A stretch of DNA of 64,000 nucleotides, taken from Eutypella sp. D-1. Its lineage: Eukaryota; Ascomycota; Sordariomycetes; Xylariales; Diatrypaceae. The notes under the pieces were generated by a model. That model was not told the origin of the DNA. It saw only the letters and a list, made by a program, of their open reading frames with translations, and ran no database searches. Below are positions 53,901 through 64,000 of the stretch, piece by piece. The position numbers and the translations under genes were made by a program. Positions within the stretch are counted from its first letter, which is position 1. Every line of letters starts with the position of its first letter. The stretch spans positions 539,423-603,422 of the forward strand of contig JAJTTP010000024.1 in the NCBI GenBank assembly GCA_023313575.1, given 5' to 3'.

Positions 53901-55639
53901 CGCTCGGGCTGGTTCGGACAGTTGCCTATGAGATGCCACATATCCGGCATAGATTTGTAGACTTCACCGCCTCAGAGGTGTCCCGCTCGAAGCCAGTTGT
54001 CCTATCCGAGCTACTATTGCAGATGTTCTACTTCGACTCCCTAGGCCAAGATGATATCCTTTGGAGCAACGAGACAGAGTTGGCTGTCGAAGGGGACTAC
54101 CTATGTATCCCTAGAGTTATGCCGGATGCTTCTCTCAACGAACGCTTCAACTCTGGGAGGAGGCAAATTCAGAAAAATGTTCATGCAGCCGAATCGACCA
54201 TCGCCATTGTTAACTCGGACATTAGCCCTGTTCCAGAGGAAGTGATATACTCTCCTGATCTCTTTTCTCGTGAGAACATTCTCACGGTAAAGACTGACAC
54301 ATCTTCTAGATGTGCGTTCGTCACCACAGATAAGATTACGTCATATTTCTGTCTAGGGACAGAACTGGGGTCAGGAAAAAGAGCTTTAGCAAGATCGCCA
54401 ACGAACGCTTCGTTAGTGAAGGTATCTGTTGGCCAGACATTTGATTTGCAGACTTCCAAGGGAAGCGACGAAGTACTTGAAGAAATCCTCACAGTCCTAC
54501 TCTGTGAAAGCTTCTTGGCCGAAATCGAAGGTACCGTTTGGGTCCATAACGCGACAGACTATATCTGCACAGTCCTGTCTAGCATCGCTTCAAGTCAAAA
54601 AAGAAGCATCTTTCTTACCTCCGACAACCCAGCCGCCTGCTCTTGTGGGATGAAAGTGTTCATACATCCACGCATTACGCGACGCGACTTGAGAGCGATC
54701 ATTCCCCGCGATACACGCCGGTTCATCGATATGAGTTCAGTTGACTCATGCTCTTTTCCATGGTCCGTAGGATCTTCACTGGCTGGTATCGTCCATTGTC
54801 AATCAATCAACGATTTCATCCGCAGCAACCAAGCAGTGCCCCTCAACTTCGACACCTCTAAGCTGCGAGTCGTTCTGCAACACTGCCATACTAAGTCTCA
54901 TATATGGTCCGGGTTGCGGGGTCGACATCCACCGTCATCAGTACCAGCGGATGAATTGTGTCGTTTACGGGAGAAGCCAAGTCCTATATCCTTGATACAA
55001 TGGAGCAACATTGAAACAATTCCAGTTTCAATCAAACCGCTTGATTCGAATCAATTATTTTCAATTACTAAGACTTACTTTCTAGTTGGTCTGACGGGAG
55101 ATCTTGGACTCTCATTGTGCGCGTGGATGATTGATCATGGTGCGAAGAACATTGCTCTCGCTAGTCGGAATCCTTCAATTCATCCTGGCGTCCTCGATCA
55201 TCTACGGGATAAGGGCGCTAACATCAACGTTTACAACCTTGACATCACCAATTCACGAGAACTGCAAGATGTTCACCGTCAGATTGTAGAGTCTATGCCA
55301 CCGATTGGAGGAGTTGCGAACGGGGCTATGGTTCTTCGCGACAAGCCATTCCATGATATATCTCTGGACGATCTCGAAACTGTCTTGAAGCCTAAGGTCA
55401 ATGGTAGTCAGAACCTTGATAAACTATTCTATTCGACAGCCCTTGATTTCTTCGTTCTGTTCTCATCATTCTCTAGTATCGTTGGGAACCCTGGGCAAGC
55501 GAGCTACAGCGCAGCAAACATGTTCATGGCCGGCCTTGCCCGGCAAAGACGCCAGAGGGGACTCTCTGCCTCAGTCATTCATATAGGGATGATCATCGGC
55601 TGTGGATCCATGGATCAATCGAGTAGTGGCAGGGACTAG
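50951..55639 (+). pseudogene. PKS half of a PKS-NRPS hybrid: partial AT, DH, methyltransferase, inactive ER region, KR
   Basis: Highly reducing iterative PKS of the LovB/PKS-NRPS type; residue numbers are from ATG 50966, which is internal. AT C-terminus: KAYYSHHVEPC (7-16) and AIEVGPHPAL (92-101); KS and the AT nucleophile are missing. DH: HRFQNQVLIP (236-245), catalytic His present but the usual Gly is Asn240; second half HPATLDTALQ with Asp409. C-methyltransferase: ILEIGAGTGSAT (681-692), the SAM-binding motif. Residues ~870-1360 match the position of the structural, ER-like region and have no NADPH motif; such systems use a separate enoyl reductase in trans. KR: GLTGDLG (1375-1381) and Ser1501, Tyr1514, Asn1518 in FSSFSSIVGNPGQASYSAAN. 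The frame stops at TAG 55637-55639 but continues in the same frame at 55640. No intron is apparent. Product unknown. Confidence 0.88.
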
Positions 55640-58600
55640 ATTCAGCAACAGAAGATGATGGAGCACATACGCAGAATGGACTATTCAGGGATATCTGAGC
55701 CCGAATTCCATAGTTTGTTTGCCGAAGCAGTCCAATCTGGGGATCCAGAGGTGGGAGTCGATCCCGAGATTATCACTGGTATCACACGTAGCTCTAATGA
55801 TACATGGAGCCGCCCAGCACGACTTTGTCACTACCAGTTCAGCAAGCGGGAGATAACGTCTTGCCGTAGCCCAACCAAGCCGAGACAAGATATACAAGGA
55901 AGGCTGGCCCAGGCTACCGATTTTGGAGAAGCACTTGCAATGTTGGAGTCGGTCTTGGTTGTAAAACTTAGGCTGTTGCTCGGCTCGCCAGGCAAGATTT
56001 TCGATAACGACATTGCCTTGATGGAGTTGGGGCTGGACTCCCTAGTAGCTGTCGAGCTTGGATCCTGGTTCATACAAGAATTGGGGGTTGATCTTCCAGT
56101 TCTAAGGATAATGGGCAGTACTTCCCTTCTCGACTTATATCGACACGCTCTGACGAAGTTCTCGCCTAAAATTGGAAAGCTCGTACATGATGGCGACCGC
56201 GAGTTCTCTGATCTATCCTTGAAAGCTCCACCCATTCAATCACAAAAAGATACGTGCCGGGAGTCCACGCGTGGAGATGACGATCGTGAATCGAATGCCG
56301 GTCTTGAGCCTTTGCCTTCGATCAAACGAGGGAGTTTAGTTGAGCCAGAGCCCATTTATGAGAGAACAGGAGAAATGTCCCAGGGACAAGCTCAGCTGTA
56401 TTTCTTGCACAAATATCTCGATAACAAGTGGGCCTACAACGTCACCTACCATGCAAGATTTAGGGGCAGGCTAGAAACTGCAAGGTTTGACAAGGCACTT
56501 CAAACAGTGTGTCAAGCACACGAGAGCCTCCGAACTTGCTACCTCCTGGACAAGTCTAGCAATCAAGCCAAGCAAGCGGTCATAAGAAAGCAGCGCGTCA
56601 TATTTGAACACAAGTCATCCGACGACGAGAGCGAAGTCGATTCCGAAATAAGACGAGCAAGACGTTTCTGCTTCGATATCGAGCATGGTGAAGTCCTGAA
56701 AGTCATCATACTTTCACTTTCACCTGTTCTTCATCATATCATTTTCGTTCATCATCACATCGCACTTGATGGCTTCAGCTGGGGCGTCTTTACAGCGCAT
56801 CTTACGCAGGCGTACGATATGGGAATGCTGAAAACAGGCTCCATCACGCAGCCTCTTGATATATGTAACAAATGGTCATCAGCTCATGCAGATGGGTGCT
56901 CCCATGATGACCTAGTATATTGGACAGAAGTCTACGAAACCCCCCAGGAACCATTGCCCCTCTTGCCATTTTCCAAAGTCAAAAGTCGGAGGATTATGAG
57001 GGAGTACAATAATCACAATGTGACCATCGACGTGCCTGACCGGCTCATGGTTGGTATCAAGGAGTCAGCGGCGAAGCTAGGAGTCACCACGTTCCATTTC
57101 TTCCTCTCGACCTTTACGGCATTTCTTTCAAGATGCCTAACTAATATTACAGACCTATCCGTTGGTATTGTGGATGCAAACAGGCCTGATGCTATCGACA
57201 AAGGTGTCATTGGGTATTTACTCAACATGCTGCCAGTTCGCATTAAGTTTGAACCTCAGAATCAATTCAGCACGATGGCCAAGCAAACCAGGGACGTGGT
57301 CCTGGAAGCATGGGCTCACCCGATTCCATTCGACATGATCCTTGACCAACTGAAGATTTCTCGGTCTACCGCTATTCACCCTTTGTTCCAAGTGGCTCTA
57401 AACCATCAGAAGGCCCTTCCCAGCAAATCATCGTTCAGAGATGGTGAACTAGAGTGGATTGAGGGGCTACCAGCAAGAAATCCCTATGACATTCTGGCTA
57501 ATATCACTGAGACATCACACTGGACGAAGGTTTCGTTCGTCACTCAAACTTATCTGTACAGTCGTCCTGACACAGAGATGTTGCTAAGATGTTATATTCG
57601 CTGTTTGGAAGGCCTGGTCCGTGATCCTTCGACAGCCATCGCGGATTGCCCAATCTCCAATGCAAGCGACATCTTGCAAGCTACGATTCTGGGCCGAGGA
57701 CCAGATATGACTATTGCTTGGGAAGGTACGCTGATCGATCGAATCGATCAGGTCGCAGCTACCCAGGCTAGCCGTGTCGCGGTCAAGGATAATGATGGGC
57801 GACTATTTACCTACGATCAGATGTTAGCGAGGTCATGCCAAATCGCCAACCAGCTACAGACATGTAGCATCCCCGTAGGCTCTCACATTGCCATGATTCT
57901 AAATCCGTCTGTGGATGCTGTCTGCTGCATTTTAGGGATCATGCGCCTGGGTCTGGTATGGGTCCCTCTAGATGTGGGCAACCATCATGAAAGACTTACC
58001 GCTATTATGAATGAAAGCCAACCAGCTGCTCTGATCTGTCAACATGAGACGAAGGACCAAGCTCTTCAACTAGCAACTAAACGAATACCGGTCCTAGACG
58101 TTGAAGGTAACGTGTCCCTAGGGCACGTTGCTGTGGACAATGTTAGCCTTCCGCCGCTCCCCGCTGCCATCCTATATACCAGCGGTTCCACAGGCGTTCC
58201 CAAGGGCATCGTGCTAAGTCACATTGGACTGATGAACCAAATATATGGAACCACAATGTCACTACGCATCGGACAGGAAATCACCCTGCAACAAAGTACA
58301 TTAGGGTTCGATCTAATGTTAGACCAAGTCTTTCTTGCACTATGCAACGGTGGCACCATTATCATTGTTGGCAAGGAGGGGCGCGGCGACCCTTTGCACA
58401 TTGCCCAATTGATGGTGACTGAAGGTGTCACGCTTACCCACTTTGTCCCTTCGGAATACCTGACCCTCCTAAACTACGGTCAGCATATTCTAAAGCATGG
58501 GAAATCGTGGCGCATCGCAATGTCGGGTGGTGAGAGTATGGGTCACGATCTCTGCTGTGCTTTCCGAAACCTGGAATGCGAAACTTTACAATTGATCAAC

Positions 58601-59854
58601 GTATACGGCCCAGCTGAAATCACCATCGCCTGCGCTAGAGGCGCGGTGCCATATCGCACTCATGACGACGCTCTCGCTAGTAGCCACCATTTGCGCCCGT
58701 CACCAAATTACTATATTGAAATCAGAGATGACGGCATGAATAGGCTTCCTCTTAGGCTTCCTGGCGAGATTTGGATATCGGGAATAGGCACAGCTTTTGG
58801 ATATCTTGACCGCTCAGCAGAAACCGCAGATAGGTTCTTGGACGTCGACGTCGAATCAGATCCGAACAACGGGATGCCCACGAAAACCAGAATGTACCGA
58901 TCTGGTGACTTCGGCAGGATGCTTCCGGACGGCACGTTGCAAGTGCTTGGGCGCCTCGATGGTGATAGTCAAGTCAAAATTCGCGGGATCCGTGTCGAGC
59001 TCGGCGAGATCGCCAGCGTTATCGTAGACACCTCGAAAGGTGCGATTTCCAATGCCGCCGTGTCATTGCACCATTCTTCTGAAACGATGCTGGTAGCCTT
59101 TGCTGTCTTTGATGTGGCTTTTACAGGTGATAAGGCAGGATTTGCGGATCGACTGAGAACCCATCTTCCCCTTCCGCTTCACATGTCTCCGGCTTACATC
59201 ATCCCAATAGACCGCATCCCTACCAACTCCAACGTGAAGACAGATAGGGTCTTCCTCAACAGCATACCGATACCTCATTACAAAGACTCCAGCGCCCCGG
59301 ATGCATTGACAAACACAGAGGCAGCCGTGAAAGAGATATGGCATGAAGTCCTCGGCCGCCGGATGGCTGGAAAGGCTAGGGTCGATGCGAGCTCAGATTT
59401 CTTTCACGTCGGCGGCACTTCACTACTCTTAATAAGGCTGCAGACCGTTCTACAAGCGACATTTGGGTCCACACTACCATTGCCAGAGCTGTTCCGGAAC
59501 AGCACTCTCCGCGACATGGCTGCTCGAGTGGCCCTAGTGCACGAGTCAGCTCAGACACGTAACATAGACTGGAACAACGAAATCGCCGCATTATCACACG
59601 AGTTTCCGCAGCCTCGGGGCACGGTTGTGCCGCTCGGTCCTGAGGCCGAGCTCATCATACTCCTTACAGGAGCGACCGGACTTTTAGGAACATCTGTCTT
59701 GCAGCTCCTAGTCGACGACGAGAGGGTCAAACAAGTTCATTGCATCGCGATTCGGCCGGACGACTCGGGTAGCGCTCGCCACGTCTCTGTTACGAGCGAG
59801 AAGATAGTGGTGTTGGTTATTAGTGGTCACTGGTATGGACCCACATACCAGTAG
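55640..59854 (+). pseudogene. ACP and NRPS half of the PKS-NRPS hybrid: ACP, C, A, T, truncated R
   Basis: Same frame as the PKS half, separated from it by one TAG; numbering from ATG 55655. The start ISEPEFHSLFAEAV is the usual KR-ACP linker, which shows that the two frames were one gene. ACP: LGLDSLVAVEL, Ser129. Condensation domain: HHIALDG (367-373), complete HHxxxDG. Adenylation domain: LYTSGSTGVPKG (840-851), TLGFDLMLDQ (~882-891), NVYGPAE (982-988), YRSGDFGR (1081-1088), and Lys1196 in NVKTDR. Thiolation: FFHVGGTSLL, Ser1256. Terminal reductase: LLTGATGLLG (1336-1345) then HCIAIRPDD; only ~60 residues of a normally ~350-residue domain remain. The last 13 codons before TAG 59852-59854 come from the inserted LTR at 59811. 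These synthetases join a polyketide to an amino acid and release it as an aldehyde or tetramic acid; without R and KS it cannot work. Confidence 0.88.
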
Positions 59855-59951
59855 GCAGTACCTATATACCTATCTCCCGTTTATATAAGGATACGGGCTT
59901 CGCCTATATCCCTTTTAAATAAATAAATAAATCTTAAACCAGAATATAACA
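59811..59951 (+). mobile_element. 5' LTR of a Copia-type retrotransposon, inserted in the reductase domain
   Basis: It begins TGTTGGTTATTAGTGG immediately where the PKS-NRPS frame loses homology and ends ...CCAGAATATAACA, giving TGTT...AACA ends. It contains a TATA box (tatataagg, about 59881-59890). The presumed target-site copy at the left is agtgg (59806-59810); the right copy is outside the window. The 141-base length fits short Copia LTRs. The right boundary is inferred from the AACA end only. Confidence 0.7.
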
Positions 59952-62900
59952 TTAATCTTATTACTTTTTATTATTATTATTTATTATCTTTTTTTTTATA
60001 CGTATTTATTAATATTAATTAATATTATTAAATAATTAATAACGTAAATTAATAAAATTGAAAAAGTTATTATTATAATAACTTAAAAATCCTTTTATAT
60101 TAATACCATTAATAAACTTTTAACATTAATATTAATATTATTTTCCCCCGTTTATTTTTATAATAAATAATAACCTTTTTTTATTTTCTTTATTATTATT
60201 ATAAATATTATTATCGTTATTATTTTTAAAATCATTTATTATATCGGATAATTAATAATAAACCGGACTATCGTTTAAAGCTATTAAAAAATAACCTTAC
60301 GGAAAAAAAAACTATTTAATAAAAGAATATAAACGTTTTTATTCGGTTTTTTAATTTTATTTTAATATATACGGTACTATTGGTTTAAACGTTTAACCTT
60401 ACGGTTATAAAATAAATAAAAATTAACCTTTAATAAGCTACTTTTAAATAAAAGGCTATATAAATATTATTTACTTTTAATAATTTTAAAATAACCGATA
60501 ACCGCCCCGATATTAACCGAATAACGGAAAAAACATTTAATAAATATTGAAATTATTTTCGGGGATTTATAAAAATAAATTTCGAAATTATATTTAAATA
60601 GCTCCGGTTTATTTTAAAAACGGCATTAATATAATAAAACATATACGTTAAAAAATAATATAAACTTTATAATTAAATTAATTAATTTTATTATTTAATA
60701 ATAACTTCCGGAATAAAAATTTATTAAATTTAAAACAGTTATAAATAAATAACTTTATATATTAATATAAAAAGTATCGGTTTATAATATAAAATACAAA
60801 TTAATTTATTTATAATCTTATAAATTATTTATATATTTTATTATTTAATTTAAAATATTTATAAAACCGTCCGGTAAACTTTAATATTAACCGTTTTAAA
60901 ATAATTAATTAAAAGCTTTAACGGTATAAATTATGCTATATAAAATAATAACCCCGTTTATTTTATTATTTAATCCTTTATGTAAATTTTTAAAATATAC
61001 TTTTAATTAATTTTTTTTAACATATTTTTACCCCGGATTAACCACGTACCGACTTAAATCTTAACCCGGAACGTTTAAAACTTTATAAAATATTAAATAT
61101 TTTAATAATATTTAATAACCTTTTTTTTTTAAAACGGACCTAACTTTAACCTATTTTGCCCATATAATAACCCTTTTCCGTATAAATAACGTAACCCTTT
61201 TTTTTTTCCCTTTTTTATTTAATTTATATAACTTTTTCCCTTACAGCTTATATAACCCCCTCCCGGGAATACTAACTTAAAATATCCGTACCAATACCCT
61301 TACGACTATTTAACCTATCCGCCTTACCCGGGTATACCGGGTTACTTACCTTGGCCCACAGGAAATAACTAATAACCCTTTAAATAGCTATATTTAATGA
61401 TAAAAAGGGATAACCGGACCGTCCTTTTTTTAAAAATTTAAATTAACCTATATATTATAAAACCTAAACAGTTTAAAAAATACCAACTTTTAACGTTACC
61501 TCCCCCTTTTTTATTAACTGTTTTAAATAAAAGACCGGGGCTTGTAAAAACTTTAAAAAGTTACGATTTTTTTTTAAATAATATTTAAACTTATCCCTGG
61601 ACCTAATTTATTATTAAGCCGGATCTTTATATTTATTAATAATTAATAAAAATAAACTTATTAAGTTATTTTATTAATTAATATTTTAAATAAATTATAT
61701 TTATCGATTATTATAAAATAATTTAAAAAAACTTAAAATAAAAAAAATAATTATACAGAAAAAGTTTATAATATTTTAAAAAATAAATTCCGTTTTTTTT
61801 TTAATATATATTATATTAACGGTATTCGATAAACGTAATTTTACGCCGTATTTTTAATTATTTTATTAAAACATATAACATTATATCTTTTTTATAATAT
61901 TTTTTATTACTTAATATTTACCGATATATACTTTATTATAAAATATCATTTTAATACCGAATAAAATAAGATTTAATATTATTATAATTAAATATTTATA
62001 ACTTTTTTTAATATTAAAATTAAAAACGCCGGTAAAAATAATTTAAAAATATTTTAAATTTTATTCGATAAGTTTTTATTATATTAAAAAATATTAAAGC
62101 CCGATTTTTAAGAAATAATAATAATTAATTGCCGTTATATATTAAGTTTACCGTATAATTCCTTAATTTTAATATACCCTTTTCGAATTTATTACTTATT
62201 TTAAAAATTTAATAAATAAACTCCGCGTTTTAATTAATATTTATAAAATTATAAAAGGAACTAATTAATATATAATTAATAAAAACAGTAATAATAATAA
62301 TAATAATAATAACGTTTTTTATATCGACCGTAAATATTACCGAAACGATAAAAACGGGAAATATTATTAAAAGTAAAAAGCCGATAAATAATAAAAACGT
62401 AAATATTAAATATATAAAAAAAAGGGATACTAATTTATTAAATATTTAAAACGGGAACGTAAAAAGGTAAAAGCATAATAAAAAGCTAAAAAAGTATCCC
62501 GACGTAACAGCTATACCGCTTTTTTTATTAAATATAAAAAAAATAAACCTATTTTAAAACCCGAAAAAAAAATACCGTAAAATATTTTAATTACTCGGAT
62601 AATATTTAATATTTTATAATTATTTATTTATTTAACTAATCTTTTTAATGCCGAATTAACCCTTTTTTATTTACGATAAAAAACGTACCCGATATTATAT
62701 TTATTTTAAATAAATATATTAAAAACGTTTTTTAAAAAATTATATTAAATATAAATATTATTAAAATGTCCATTATAAAAAAAATTATATTTTACTTTAA
62801 TAAAGGAATACCTTAATTAACGATTAAAAATAAATAAAAATCGTATAAAAAAATTAATATCCGTTTCGGAAATAAACCCCGTATTAAATTATTCGGTATA

Positions 62901-64000
62901 ATTTTTATTAATACTTTTTTCGGTTAAGTTAATTTTTATATAATAAAAATAAATACTTTATTTTTAATATTAATTAAAAATATGGATTAACTCGGTATAT
63001 ATTTTAATAATATTACGAACCAGTTAATTAATAAAAACGGCATAACGGTTAACGTTATTTAAAAATAAAAGCACCCGTGGTTTAAATTTAACGATATTAT
63101 TTATTTTACGGAAATAAAATTACGTAAAATTTATATATATTTCGGATACCTATTTATTAATAAATTATATAACTTTTTAAATAAAGCAGGATATAATATC
63201 GAAATCGATATTTTTAAAGAAATTAATAAATTTTATTACCATTATTAAATTAAAAATAAAACATTTTAAAGGTTTAAATTTAACTTAAAAGTTTTAAAAA
63301 TAAATTTTAACTTTAAAATAATCGTTAATATAATATATTTAAATAAAAATTTATTTTTTATATTATCGATATAGCTATAAGATTTTAAATAATACGTTTT
63401 ATAAAAAACATATTAATTAAAAAGATATAAAATATATTTAAAAAATATTAAATTAATACGTATTTAAAACCCCCGGATATTATTATTTATAACGTTAACA
63501 TAAATTTCGATAATACCGAATTACGTAATAAAATACGTTTTATCGGAATTATTTATTATTAAATATTAATAAAAACATATTAATTTATCGGTAAAATAAA
63601 AGAATATTATAATCTTATTTAAAAAGTATATAAAATTATTACGTTTATAAATAATAATAAAAATAATTAACGATATAATTAATTTTAATAACTTTATTTT
63701 TATTTTATTAATTCTTAAAGCTTATTTTCGAATTAATATAAATTTACTTTTTACTTTTATGTAAATTTAAAAAGCTTAAATAATATAAAAAATTATAACA
63801 GAAATTAAAAAAATTAAGGTATAAAAATCGATTTAAAACGTATTAAATATTAAAAATAGCCCGAATACGTAAAAAACATTTTTAAAATTTTTTTTTAAAT
63901 AATAAAATATTTATATATAAAGAAAAAAAAAGATAAAAAAGTTTTTTTAAAATTATCGCGGTTATTAATAAAAATATAACGGTAAATTTAAAAATAATAA
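59952..64000 (+). mobile_element. RIP-decayed Copia internal region (gag to integrase), runs off the window
   Basis: AT-rich DNA with stops in all frames. Integrase is still readable on the plus strand at about 63120-63650. NKFYYHY (about 63225-63245) is the counterpart of the KFCHHCQ zinc-binding stretch of fungal Copia integrases, with Cys to Tyr changes (TGY to TAY) and Gln to TAA. KIIVNIIYL follows (63315-63341), matching the first part of the catalytic core with Asp to Asn, and FIGKIKEYYNLI (63584-63619) matches the SIGxVERYHxPL motif in a shifted frame. Gag would lie at about 60.0-62.5 kb. The reverse transcriptase and 3' LTR are beyond 64000. Confidence 0.75.

Noticed and set aside
55600..55660. 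Intron removing the TAG between the PKS halves
   Set aside because: No GT-AG pair of reasonable length spans the stop; the candidate interval is only ~17 bases.
1..64000. tRNA or rRNA genes
   Set aside because: None recognised by eye; this was not a systematic search and a tRNA scan could still find one.

Overview
The window looks like a filamentous ascomycete (Pezizomycotina) chromosome with a strongly two-compartment structure. The clues are spliceosomal introns (GT...AG, one with a TACTAAC branch site), a fungal PKS-NRPS hybrid, and long AT-rich blocks that bear the marks of repeat-induced point mutation (RIP). In those blocks CA/TG dinucleotides are almost absent while CG and CCGG survive, and transposon open frames are riddled with stops. 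The species cannot be named from the sequence.

Layout: (1) 1-6590, ordinary base composition: the 3' end of a PEX11-like gene (+), a coiled-coil protein gene of unknown function (-, 2076-799) broken by one in-frame TAG, and a multi-intron Hsp70-like gene (+, 3435-5739) whose last ~54 codons have slipped out of frame. (2) 6591-20404, AT-rich RIP block with two solo LTRs. (3) 20405-24930, a GC-normal island with one intact intronless gene for a chymotrypsin-like serine protease (21552-23384), a decayed 3' extension of it, and a short unassigned coding remnant. (4) 24931-50950, a 26-kb AT-rich block with eight LTRs of one Gypsy-type family, including a recognisable Gypsy element on the minus strand (26286-32962) and one LTR (40109-40521) that has almost escaped RIP. 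(5) 50951-59810, a large PKS-NRPS hybrid gene, nearly intron-free, missing its KS and most of its AT at the 5' end, carrying one in-frame TAG between KR and ACP, and cut off inside the terminal reductase domain. (6) 59811-64000, a Copia-type LTR followed by a RIP-decayed Copia internal region with a recognisable integrase. The LTR begins exactly where the PKS-NRPS reading frame loses homology.

Together the window shows gene islands eroded by neighbouring RIPped retrotransposons. The biosynthetic gene keeps nearly all its catalytic motifs (DH, methyltransferase, KR, ACP, C, A, T) but is disrupted at both ends, so it is best read as a recently lost polyketide-amino acid hybrid pathway. Three of the island genes carry stop codons explicable as single C-to-T changes (CAG/CAA to TAG/TAA). 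No CRISPR, rRNA or tRNA gene was recognised by eye. Splice sites, RIP indices and family assignments come from reading the sequence; no database or software was used.
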